Source: Lates calcarifer (taxonomy: Eukaryota; Chordata; Actinopteri; Centropomidae). From it: DNA of 64,000 nucleotides. Positions 54,034 to 64,000 of this stretch are shown here, piece by piece. Positions within the stretch are counted from its first letter, which is position 1, and every line of letters begins with the position of its first letter. The notes beneath the pieces were generated by a model. It was not told the origin of the DNA. It saw only the letters and a program-made list of their open reading frames with translations, and did no database searches. A program made the translations under genes and the position numbers. The stretch is from assembly GCF_001640805.2 (NCBI RefSeq), contig NC_066843.1, positions 12,194,036-12,258,035 of the forward strand, in the 5' to 3' direction.

Positions 54034-55348
54034 TGGTGGGGCCCAATATGATATCTTTACATAGGACCCAAAATCCCTAGTGGTGTCTCTGGTGGAAAGG
54101 AAGTAGTGGAATACATTAAACCTTCACAGCTTGAGTCTGTGTGTTGTTGTGACACATCTCTACCAAGGCGAAAGGGAAAGGTTGTTCATTTACATTTGAT
54201 GGTGTCTGTTGGCAAAATTTTGATATTGAACGTATCACGAAAATGTTGACCGAATATCTGATCTTCCAGTAGTAGTGACTACAAGATTATTAAACTTTTG
54301 ATGGTTATATTTATGCATTTACTTGCAGTAAAGTTGGGGAAAGAGTCTGTTGTCATTCATAAATGTAGCCATTCAGTCATTCAAATATGCCTGCTGAACA
54401 TAAACCAGACAGCAATTATGTTTGTAGTGTAATTGGAAAAACAATTTGGTAATATGTCAACTTCATTTCTAGGAGACAATGAGGGGTGTGAATCACCAAA
54501 TCAGAATCTGGTCCTGGTGTGTGTTGTGATCTCGGCTGCTGTGCTGCTCGGCATCATCCTTTGCATCCTCGCACTGATCTTAGTCAAGGTACCTTCTATG
54601 TGATTTAGTGTGTGTATGTGTGTATTGTATTTTTGCTTTGACTCACAAGACCTGATGGAATCTTGGGGGCTGTTTCCATTTTCCTGTCATTCTTAACATT
54701 ACATTTTCCTGTATTGCTCAACAGTACTCATCAAAAACAGAATCTCAGCTCTGTTTCTGTATGACGCACACGCACACTCCACTGCATAATTCAGAGAGGT
54801 GTTTCTGTTATGTTTCTTACCCTAAGTGATGTGAATGGGGTGGACAAAATAATAGAGCCACCTGTCGGTAGAAGTCAGTTCAATTCAACAGCACCACAAA
54901 TTGCATCCTCTGCAATGATCATACAATTGACATTATAGTTTTCATGACGGTAGGATTTGTTGCAGGACTGATGTATTAGACTGCCTTATTAGTGTCAGTT
55001 TACATTTAAATGCATCTGGCATCTTTGATATTGTATTAAAACATGCCTGACCAGAACAGTAGAAAAAATGTCACTTTAAAATGTTTCCAAAAAAGTTGTA
55101 ATATTGCAAAGATAAACTATGACCCAAGAGGAAAATAAATCTCAGACTGAGGCCTCCTCAGCAAAGGAAAGTTGCAGAAAGTACACTGAGTCATAGTCAT
55201 ATAACTTATTATATAACAGCCCCAGATCTAATGTGTTGACATCAATGTCTGCTGTTGTCAGACCAAGATTCTGCGTACCAGAGAGAAACCGAGACGAGTC
55301 ACCAACAATGATGTTTATGAGGACATGCGAGGCACACTCAGACGCTGA
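52445..55348 (+). CDS. cd7-like: CD7-like single-Ig transmembrane receptor
   Basis: Four exons: 52445-52511, 52643-52978, 54473-54588 and 55262-55348; 201 residues with consistent phases (1,1,0). Exon 1 encodes a signal peptide ([20 protein letters not shown]). Exon 2 is one V-type Ig domain, with B-strand Cys near residue 40 (ITIQCQS) and the F-strand signature [10 protein letters not shown]. It carries N-glycosylation sites NLT and NDT and lacks joining-gene features. Exon 3 is a short stalk plus membrane helix ([18 protein letters not shown]). Exon 4 is a basic cytoplasmic tail ending [14 protein letters not shown]. The tail motif VYEDM is also in human CD7, where YEDM (YxxM) is a PI3-kinase p85 SH2 site; gene architecture and size also fit CD7, a T/NK-cell costimulatory receptor in human 17q25. 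CD300- or TREM-like genes are the main alternative. Poly(A) signal AATAAA at 56397-56402. Intron 2 contains a candidate extra stalk exon. Confidence 0.75.
53622..54060. repeat. Duplicated unit, copy 2 (inside intron 2 of the CD7-like gene)
   Basis: Near-identical to 51577-52186 with only a few substitutions (ccg/ctg, accccaat/actccaat, one short deletion) and a shorter AT microsatellite (53937-54030). It ends at the same point (gatatctttacat). The exon-like 63-mer is at 53693-53755. No flanking direct repeat as clear as that of copy 1 was found. Confidence 0.85.
53693..53755 (+). other. Candidate cassette exon (stalk) of the CD7-like gene
   Basis: 63 bases bounded by ccaacag on the left and gtgagc on the right. 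The surrounding intron is phase 1, and in that phase the segment is open, giving 21 residues rich in Ala, Ser and Pro ([14 protein letters not shown]...). Inclusion would lengthen the region between the Ig domain and the membrane helix without changing frame. The human CD7 stalk is likewise rich in Pro, Ala and Ser. No transcript evidence is available here. Confidence 0.4.
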
Positions 55349-56396
55349 GGATGTCAACCTGCAAGCAGCCAACCAACCTGAAACTCTGCACCACTGAGGT
55401 ACAAGTGATGCATGTGAAGCAATGTAGCAAGTCAGCGTCTCTGCAGACATACTCTCATATTTCCTAAGGCCTTATCTGGTTGTAAGTAAGCGAAAGACAG
55501 TTAAGACAATAAGGTGCCTGATTTTCAGAAATCTACAAGATGAGAACACCTGGCTCCTCACTGAAGATTATAAATGGTTTGGCAGAGTGTGTGGAATTAT
55601 ATAACACAACTTTGAAAGTAGTAGAGAGGCACAAATTTGGCTTGTGTGAGTGGAAAAAACAACCATCTGACAAGTTTATTCTTGTACCTTTTGTATGTAT
55701 TAGTTAATGTATATAAAAAATGTCGTATTGATAATTGTAAGGTTCATTTGAATCAGGATGTAAAGTTTATGTTTTCTTAATTTTTACTTAACTTGTTATT
55801 TCCTTGATTTTAAAGGTGTTCCATATAAAATTTGAATGTGAACTGATTTCAGATCATTTCTGATTTCAGATCACTGAGCATCCTGGTTTTCCGAAAACAC
55901 ATTTCACCAAGTAATATAAAGGTGACTGTGTTAAACATGGCTACACGTTGCACAGATTTATAGTTTTATGTATCAAGATGACAAATTATAGGAATCGTTT
56001 CTACAATACAAAATAACAGAGGCAGGCTGTCCACTGTAGTAATAGTGTGAATTTACATTGTTTACTAAAAAGAAAAGTTTGGTCAGTAATTTCTAAGTGT
56101 AAGTGATTGATTTACCAAAATATTTCAAACCAGTGTGGACCACATTAAAATGGATGACCCTGTATGAACTCTGTAAGGTCAAGGTGTGAATCAGACACAT
56201 GGTTTGGGTCACAACAACAAACAAGCTATATCAATAATACTTCTACTGTTAGCATAATTATTTTGTGGCTAGTCTGTGGTTCAAATTTTTACACTGCTTC
56301 AGCCACCAACATCCCACATCAAATCAGTCCAATTATCTCTGTGGTTTTTGAAGTTAATTCATTAAACCTTGAATGTAGTGAAGTGTTTTTAACTTA
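55349..56396 (+). other. 3' UTR of the CD7-like gene
   Basis: About 1 kb from the TGA at 55346-55348 to the AATAAA at 56397. It includes a short tandem duplication (tgatttcagatca twice, 55845-55872). No coding sequence is supported. Confidence 0.5.
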
Positions 56397-56402
56397 AATA
56401 AA

Positions 56403-59400
56403 ATCCTGTTGTTCTTTTTTTCTTCTGCGAGTCATGGTCTATGTTGGGCCACACAGGACGAAACAAGCTTTTGAAAAACAGTCCAATAATTTATTACCAG
56501 TGCCAAGTTGAGCCTAGTGCATGTGTTCACTAATGCAAACACAGCATCTTCAAACACTGTAAATCAAGGAACAGTTCAAACAACATAAGTCAAGACAAGT
56601 TGCATCCAAACGCAGGGCCGAGAGAGAGAGACCATATGAGTCAACATTAAAAATGGCATACAGGAAAAAAAAAAAAAAAAAACAGAAGCGAATGCAGAGC
56701 ATGCAAAAGAAGCGAATGTTTACTTGTGCGGTGTCTCTGTGTGGTCACAAGCTGTGACTTTTTTCTTCCTTAACTAAGCAGCAAAGATCACCCAAAACAT
56801 TTGAGTGTGAAGTGTGTGTTTACGCGTGTTTGTGGGGCAAGTGTTAAGGTACACTGGTGCGTATGTATGCGTGTAGGGGGAGACCACTTAGAACGACTTG
56901 TAAAAACGTCCAGCAGGGAATGGAAACTGTGTTTTGAGGTGAGTGGTAGCACAAAACGGAAACTGAGATCCCCTCTTACAAGAATAACGGTTCAGTTCAA
57001 GTATAAGAACGTCTACACCACTGTGTCAAGGTTACTCAGGGGTAGATTAGATTTTTTTTAATCTTAACAAATGTTCCATTTTATCCGCCCATTTGTTCTG
57101 TTACAAAGTGCAGAAAACTCCAGATCATGCAACTGCAACAGTTTCCTATACCTGTCGTAACTTGTGACAGGAAACGCCAAATGATAAGGTACTTCAGAAC
57201 CTGGGGTAAAATACTATATGGCAAGAGATAACAATCTGCCAGTGTTTTACTCAGCCAATAGTTGCTTCGATGTGTGTTTACAAAAACCAGAGGATCTGTC
57301 ATTTCCACATGTAGGCCGCAGTCTATTTTTATGTAACCTCTGACAGGCCTCAGCGTCAGTCTGATAAGACATTCATGCACAGGTGCTGCTGATCAAGGGT
57401 AAAGGAAACAGGGTAAACAGTTAACTTGAAATGTGGCTTCATTACTCACCTCTCTTGTTTTTTGCTTTTTTTGAACTGTTAGAATTTGTCAGAAGCTGGT
57501 TTTCTGTAACAGAGGCATGAGCGGAAACTGTGACATACACAAGGTGCTTTTAGAAGTGTAGGCAGGTGTTGGGGTTTGGAGTCAAAGTGTCTGGTTTCAA
57601 ACTCTGAACCTATCTGATTAGTGTTTTCCGCACAAGTTGTGTTATGTTTGAAAGTTTGAGTGCTCTCAGTACACGTATCCCTCTCGTGCAAATACATGTT
57701 TTCTGGTCAAAACCGTACTGTGAGATGGGTGACCCAGACACTAGTGTTACAGTAACAGGATGTGGTCTTGGCCCTACATATGGGGCAGAGGCCCCTTCAA
57801 GAATGTCAAGCCACCTTTTTTTGGTGATAAATGTAACATAGCCTGTTGGTTATGTTTACAGGATGATGTTCTTATGTCTTGCTCAACTCTTTCCTCTTTC
57901 TTAAATACTTGACTGATACCCACATCCAGCAGTAACAGCAGCTTTTCTGAATAAAAGGGTTCATTTTTCACATTATACACAACCTCTAAACAGATCTTAA
58001 GATTAGAAGACTTGGTTTCAGCTTGGTCACAGTCCAACAAGTATGTGGATAAATGATAAAAATGTATTTATTTACATACATGATTGAAAGCACAGTGGTC
58101 CGTTCTTTTGAACAACAATACTAAACAGCTTTAATCTCAAGATGGTCAGCTAACAGCCTTACGAAATCACTATTAATTGTGAACAGAGGTCTGACTCACA
58201 GTGCGAGACAATTTAGTTGGATTAAAAAAAGCTCTTCTTCAGCATGTTTCAGGTTTTTGGTGGTTGATTTTTAAATAGGTTTTTTTTTTTTTTTTCAGAT
58301 TAGAACTTGGTATTCGTGCACAGTGGGATGGGACCCCGGAGTCTTACAGTTATGTGGTCACATCTTGCAGCCACCACCGTTTGATACATGTGGCACACAG
58401 AGCCACTGAACATCTGAATCAGCAGTTATTATCCAGCTCCTGCAAAGGGTCACGTCTCCTGATGCTGCGATCTAAAGCATCCCACATTAGAAGCATCACA
58501 GAACACAAAGGAGACTGACTTTTCACTGCAGTGACCCAAGCTTTAAATTAGAGGCTGCCTGATAATTCAAATTTTCCTCACTCGTGTACATGCCTCTTCT
58601 CGCTACATTTCTCTTTTGATGCTTTTCCCACCACCCAGTATCTATTTAAACCCCGTGGGTGGAGGCATATGATAGCAATGCTTTGACAAGTAAGATTGGT
58701 AAAAACAGCTTTTGTCCTCAGAGGTAGGAGCAAAGCGAGAAAGAAACATTCAATCCATCTGTGGTCCACTGCACCGCACATACATTCATCTGATTTCTGA
58801 GAACACTGATGACTCACTTGACTTTTTTATGTTACCTCCCCTGCAAACTTGCATGTTAAAATTTGCGAAGAAGCAACGCATTTGCAAACATTGAAGGGAT
58901 TTGCTGCCACAGCTTTACCTGGTCTGGTGTGACCAGTATGATGACTAATGTTCACTTATGTTAATCAACTTTATGTAGATATTTCTGTATAGCTGACTCT
59001 CCTGAATCACTTTTCCGACTTACGTAATCTTGCTTTAAGGTGTTGAATGAGTGTCTATACACAGCAACCCAAACACACATCACTGACTTTAAATTTCTCA
59101 CTGAGTGGGTCCAATATGTTAACAGTGAATGCTCGTACCTTTGACTGATATAACTGCTATCTGATTGTGGCTTGTTTTTTTGGGTCACATATCTTGCAGG
59201 TCCTCCCACGGTTGTCGGTGCTGATGCGTTTCAATAAAACGTCATCATCAACAAGGTGTGAAACAACAGCAAGTTCTGTTTTCTTAGTTCATGAAGCTAC
59301 TGATAAACAGATTTCAGATTGAAACTACCACAGTTTTTTTAAGTATGAAAATTCAGATCAAGTTCCCTAGAAACACCCAGTGAGGGAGGTACTCGTAAAA

Positions 59401-60240
59401 GATGGCTGTTTCTGTAAATGTTTTAAAGAGGGGAAGCTTTGGCCAGTCATTTGTCAGTTAAACGTGAAAGCGTGAATAGTACTTTTAGTCTGTGTCCACT
59501 GATATCTGCCTAAAGAATGATGGGATAACAGCTTTCTAAATCATCTTGAGGGACAAACCTGTTTTCAATGAACTCTGTATATATGATTGAGTCATTTAAT
59601 TTAAGCAGGAATCACCACTGATTGGCCCAGAGCTGGACAGGGTCCCTCAAACAGGCCCAGATAACCTTGACACCTGCTGTGTCCAAGCCGTTGCTGAGCT
59701 GTTGGGCACAGACCAGAGAGCATGAGAGAGGATGAGACTGGGAATCAGCCACAAGAGGTCTCTGCAGCTCAGAACTGCAGCTCTTTGTTGCAGGATGTGA
59801 ACTCAGGTCTTTAAGAACGTGAAGCAGGTTGCCGCAGTTTGACATGTGGAATTTCAAGAAAGGTTAAAGGTTGTGGGCACAGCTGAACATTTGAAAAGAT
59901 GAGGGCTAACTCAACATATGGCCCCACCCACCCTCTCACGAGGTTTATACTACTAACAAATTGTCTCCCCACTCCCCCACACCAAACACACACAGGCCTG
60001 CCCACACAATACATACGTGGTGGTGTGTGTGGGGTGATGGTATGAGTTCTTTTATAAGCTATACCACACTCACAAACAGAGGGATCCCCAACAATTGTTT
60101 AGCATTTGCATATTTTTGGGGTTACTATTCATATACGCACACCAGACCTGGGCACTGTTGAATTTCCACTTGAATTTGAATTTTTGCCACTCCTGAGCTT
60201 TAATATGTTAAAAAGAACCCCCCCCCTACTGTTACAGTAA
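56403..60240. other. Gene-poor stretch between the CD7-like gene and the right-edge gene
   Basis: No recognisable coding exon on either strand. A minus-strand AATAAA (plus TTTATT at about 56490) lies shortly after the CD7-like poly(A) signal, so the region could hold the 3' UTR of a minus-strand transcript or a long non-coding RNA. The longer minus-strand frames (57081-57380, 57774-58040, 59612-59857) show no family features or splice consistency. Confidence 0.4.
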
Positions 60241-60604
60241 ACCACTCCCGCTCCTGGACTGGGCGTGCGTCAGGAGCGCAGGTGTGATTGTATCCATTCC
60301 CAGCAGACTGTCTCCCCAAGTGGTTCGCGACAGGAAATAAAAAGACGGGAACTGGGTTTAGGAAGTTGAAGGAGAAGCGAGTTTACCTGCAGCTCAGGTG
60401 CGTTTGGAAAGCTGACCGTCAAGGAGTGGCAGAGAAGGAGGGCGCGCGCAAAAAGAGAAGAAAAAAAAAAGAGAGAGAGAAGCAATCTGGAAAAGTTACG
60501 GATGCAAACGTGCCCCTTGACACACACCGAGACACCGGAGCGATTCATCCAGTGTTAAGATTTAAAATACCGTTTAACTACCAGGAGAGGAAACATCCGC
60601 AACA
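60241..60604 (+). promoter_or_regulatory. Promoter and 5' UTR of the right-edge gene
   Basis: Local rise in GC and CpG (gggcgtgcgtcaggagcgcag at about 60260; agggcgcgcgc at 60440), followed by purine-rich sequence and a start codon at 60605 in a fair context (acaatga) followed by a donor. It reads as a 5' UTR with a short first coding piece. Confidence 0.45.
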
Positions 60605-60742
60605 ATGAAGAAATCTTCATATCCAGGTAAGAGTGTTACCCTCAGGTAATGTGATAGTGTTTAGTCATCTTTAAAGATATAATCAAACCTCAGGTGCAGT
60701 CTGGTGGCAGGGAAAGGGTTCAACTCACTGGTGTTAAACTTA

Positions 60743-60775
<33 letters not shown>

Positions 60776-63700
60776 TGCATGAATGTGCCCATGTGACAAA
60801 ATAAAGACAGAGAGTGAAAGGATTGACATAATTTCAGGTAAATGTTTAACAGCATTAACAATGAATAGCCTCCACAGATGAGGTGAACATCTCAAACTAG
60901 TATTTATTCTTTAAATTCCCCCTTTTAGAAAAGGAGCCCACACATGGATCTGTGGGTGTGGTGATAAAACATTTCTTGCAGGTTTGGACTCCACTAGACT
61001 ATATCTTTACACATGACATCCTAACAGAGAGGTGGTACAGAGAGCCCAGCCACTTTCTCTGAAAGTCCACTGGGCAAAATGTGAGTTTATTTTATGCTCT
61101 GAAGAACATATCACAAGAAAGTTAAATGTATCACTTAGAGGCTGCTGCTGGTGTTTTTTTTTTTTGTTTGTTTGTTTTTTTTTCAGTGAAACACAGTGCT
61201 CACAGGCTTTTGCAGGACTAAAAGTTGGTGGAGGAAGCACAGGAATATTATAATACACTTCTGTTTACCCCAATTATAAGACAGTTTGCTTGCTGTTTTG
61301 ATTGACAGTTTTATGGCGTGGCTCCTTCACTCCTCCCCACTAATACCCTGAAGAATGGCTTGATTTATGCATCTGCATCAACTCTACACAGGCCTACTGG
61401 TTCAGTTTATTCAGGGACTGGCTGGATCTGATTGTGGTTATTGCGAAATTGTATCTAATGAGATGCGGAGGTAATGGTAACTTGTTATGAGACAGCTCAG
61501 AAGGCTGAATTGTGTCGATACTGATTTGTGTAGGTGAGGTCTTCTGTTGCAGCCTTGCTCAAAGACACTCCAGCAAAGAAATGTTTGCCGCTTTGAGGCT
61601 TGAACCAAGGCTGTTTGCTCTAGTGGTCTCATGAACCGCTAGAGCTGCCCTGTCACTCACAGTCTATCATTACTGTGTATGTCTTTATAGATACATGTGA
61701 CATCCTTCTTTCTCCTCTTCTCTCCTTCCTTTGTCTCTCCCCCTCTTCCCCCTTTTCCTCCAGCACTGCTTACTATCACATCTTCTTCAGAGCCTCCTCA
61801 CCCTCTGCTAAGCTCAGGCTCAGTCCAGTGTACACAACCCTATCCCCCGGAATGCCGTCTTTCCCGGCTCCTCTTCCCCTGAGTCTTTGTGCGATGGAGC
61901 GTCGGACGGTTTTCTATCCGAGCCAAGTGCATGTTGGGTCATGCTGCCTCTTCTTCTCCTCCTCCTGCATGTGTGTGTGTGTGTGTGTTCTACCCCTGCG
62001 TGCGACGTGTGTGGAGCTGTCACATTCTTTGTCAGGGCTACACTCGGGGAATAGTCTAATAACAAAGCATGTGTGTAGTGTGATGTGTGTGTGTGTGTGT
62101 GTGTGTTGTCAAAGGCCCTCCTCTCTAACGTGTAGGGGTGTTTAGACAGGCATCAAGAGATGTTGGGGGTGGGGTTGACTTTGAGAGAGGAAGGTCGGCC
62201 TTTGTGTCAGCATGTGTGTGTATGTTTGGTACACAAATACCTCTTTCGCACACACATGCACACACGCATTGGCTAATTATATTTCTGGCATTGCTGAAGT
62301 GTGAGTTTCAGAATTTTGTATAGAAATGTGAGTATATGTTAGGGGATTGTGAGTGTGTGTGTGCACCTGTGTTCACTCAGGCAACCCCTCGCAGCTGAAC
62401 CCTGCTCATGGAGCCGATCCCTGCCTTGCACACCACTCCCTCAAGTCGTCTGGATCAATGAGTAACCCGTATGAATAACAGCCCCCTCCAACACACACAC
62501 ACAGAGTCATTATTTTCCAAGTACACTCCTACTGGTATGTGCTTTTATGTCCTCCTCAACACACATACACACATACACGCCTAACTCCACTACTTGTACC
62601 TGTGTGACAAATGCCTCACTCTGCGCTGCATTACAGCTTTTAGGCTGTTTATACTGAGGAGTCACCGAGGCTTTGATTTGGAGCCTAAAGCTATTGTTAG
62701 ATGGTAACTTGAAAGTCAAGCTATAAACTGTGTTGAGACATATTTGCCCTGTCATCTAGCAGAGCATGCCGAGGATGGTCTAACCCTCAATTTGGCTTCC
62801 TAGAAGCCTGTGAATAATAATACTAATAAGCTATTGGAACACGTGGACATGCATGTACAGTGCTCTGCTTGGTATGATCTAAAATAGTGGTGTCATGGAG
62901 CTACGGGTTTGAGTTTAGGGCATAACTTTGAAAACAGCATCACAGGCCATTAAGGAAAGTATAGAAGCACAAAGGATATAAAGTGGTAATATCTGACTGG
63001 GAATGAACTAATGACAATGAAAAACAAACAAAACAAAATGTGGATTTCAAATGGTTTGATTTTATGTATACTGTGTCCATTCCTGTTAGTAAACTGTATT
63101 TGTTTGTCTTCAACATTTATATGTATTCTCCTCTTAAAGCAACATTATGCAACTATTTTACCTTAATATAACAGCTACAAAATCATTTTGATGGTACACT
63201 GACTTGTAATAGGGAGGATGGCGTCCTGTGCCATGCACCCTGAAGACCTGTTGCATAATGTAACTTTGGTTGAATGGGTACAATCTCCTGCAAGAAGTGC
63301 TTGATGGCACTACATCACACACTGGAGAAGCTAGTTCAGTGGTAATTTCTTTCATTTACCAACCTCTTCAATTCATTTTATGTTTGTTGCCTGAGCGATT
63401 GTTAGGCTTTTGTTTTCTCTACATGTTCTTCTAGGGGTACACTGCCTCCTAGTACCCCTAACCACTCGGACCTGATGCCCAGAAATGAATGTACCAGCAT
63501 CCTGTAATTACCACTTGTGGCTACAGCTGTCGTTGCTGACACTGCTCAGCAAAAGCTACACGGCGTTGCCTCAAATGTCAACTTTCGCAAATGTTTTTGA
63601 ATTTCTTGCCAATTGATCACAATTGTGTTACTCCATGCCATGCGGCATAAGTTTTGAAATACTCTCCATGGATCATCAAACTGGTGCTGACGCTTTGCAG

Positions 63701-64000
63701 GTTTTAGCTTCAGTCTTCTAGTAGTTTTTTTACTTTTATTTCAGCTGATCATGTTGCTTAGATTGATTACTTTTGTCTACTTTGATTATTCATGATGTTT
63801 ACATATTATGTCTATAGACTGAGCTGAATGTTAGCCATACTATGTATATGGTGTCCACTCTTGATTATTATCTTCACCACTGTCTGTTCTCGTGTTAGTT
63901 GTATTATCTGCAGGCCCAAGAATGCAGCAGTCTGTCTCTGTGATGGCTGGGCTCTGGTGGCTGCTACTGCCTGGCTGCTGGCTGTTGCTGGGGGGTGTCA
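60605..64000 (+). CDS. N-terminal part of an unidentified secreted or membrane protein (runs off the window)
   Basis: Exon 1 coding part 60605-60626 (MKKSSYP plus one base) ends at a consensus donor (gtaagag). Exon 2 starts at 63914 after tgtattatctgcag, keeps the frame, and continues past base 64000. The joined N-terminus includes PRMQQSVSVMAGLWWLLLPG and then a run of Trp/Leu/Cys/Gly, a strong signal-peptide-like hydrophobic core. An internal start at the second or third Met is possible. The first intron is 3.3 kb and carries several TG tracts. The visible part, under 40 residues, is too short to assign a family; it could be a receptor, adhesion protein or secreted enzyme. Confidence 0.5.
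60744..60772 (+). repeat. (GT)n microsatellite
   Basis: About 14 GT units in the first intron of the right-edge gene; further short GT tracts at 61971-61988 and 62084-62105. Confidence 0.95.

Noticed and set aside
57081..57380. 99-residue minus-strand frame
   Set aside because: No recognisable domain, no supporting acceptor/donor, codon use like the flanking AT-rich DNA.
61675..62145. 156-residue plus-strand frame
   Set aside because: Pyrimidine-rich low-complexity and GT-tract translation inside the first intron of the right-edge gene; no splice sites join it in frame.

Overview
The window looks like nuclear DNA of a ray-finned fish, probably a percomorph teleost. The genes are split into many short exons with GT/AG introns. 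Their products match vertebrate proteins along their length, and the non-coding DNA carries repeats typical of percomorph genomes (short inverted-repeat DNA elements, a retroelement tail ending in a 'gggatcaataaa'-type motif, long TG/CT/AT microsatellites). The gene order matches human 17q25 (SLC25A19, MIF4GD, MRPS7, GGA3, NUP85, SUMO2, JPT1). All identifications come from recalled family sequences and exon-phase bookkeeping; no database search was run.

Layout: (1) 1-2460, the last exon of an unidentified + strand gene. (2) 3648-5197 (-), slc25a19, the mitochondrial thiamine pyrophosphate carrier, complete in six coding exons. (3) 7217-9688 (+), mif4gd, complete in five coding exons. (4) 11666-13478 (-), mrps7, complete in five exons. 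(5) 13710-20578 (+), gga3, seventeen coding exons, with an apparent one-base insertion in exon 14. (6) 22172-29345 (-), nup85, nineteen coding exons. (7) 30286-35619 (+), sumo2, four exons. (8) 37269-46324 (+), jpt1 (hn1), five exons. (9) 52445-55348 (+), a CD7-like immune receptor gene inside a locally duplicated, AT-repeat-rich stretch. (10) 60605 to the right edge (+), the first two exons of an unidentified gene with a signal peptide.

The block alternates in orientation. slc25a19/mif4gd, mrps7/gga3 and nup85/sumo2 are head-to-head pairs with short shared 5' regions. mif4gd/mrps7 and gga3/nup85 converge tail-to-tail; the gga3 and nup85 poly(A) signals are only about 100 bp apart. Most of the genes are broadly expressed housekeeping genes (mitochondrial transport and translation, mRNA and nuclear pore function, Golgi sorting, SUMO modification). 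The CD7-like gene is the exception.

The observations most worth checking are: the gga3 reading-frame break; a 70-bp segment shared by gga3 introns 7 and 11 that starts exactly at the intron 11 donor; a pure TG tract beside a gga3 splice acceptor; and the CD7-like locus. At that locus an intact 63-nt exon-like cassette occurs twice, once in the correct phase between the Ig and transmembrane exons. I found no clearly undescribed multi-gene system; the CD7-like cassette is the nearest candidate for something new.
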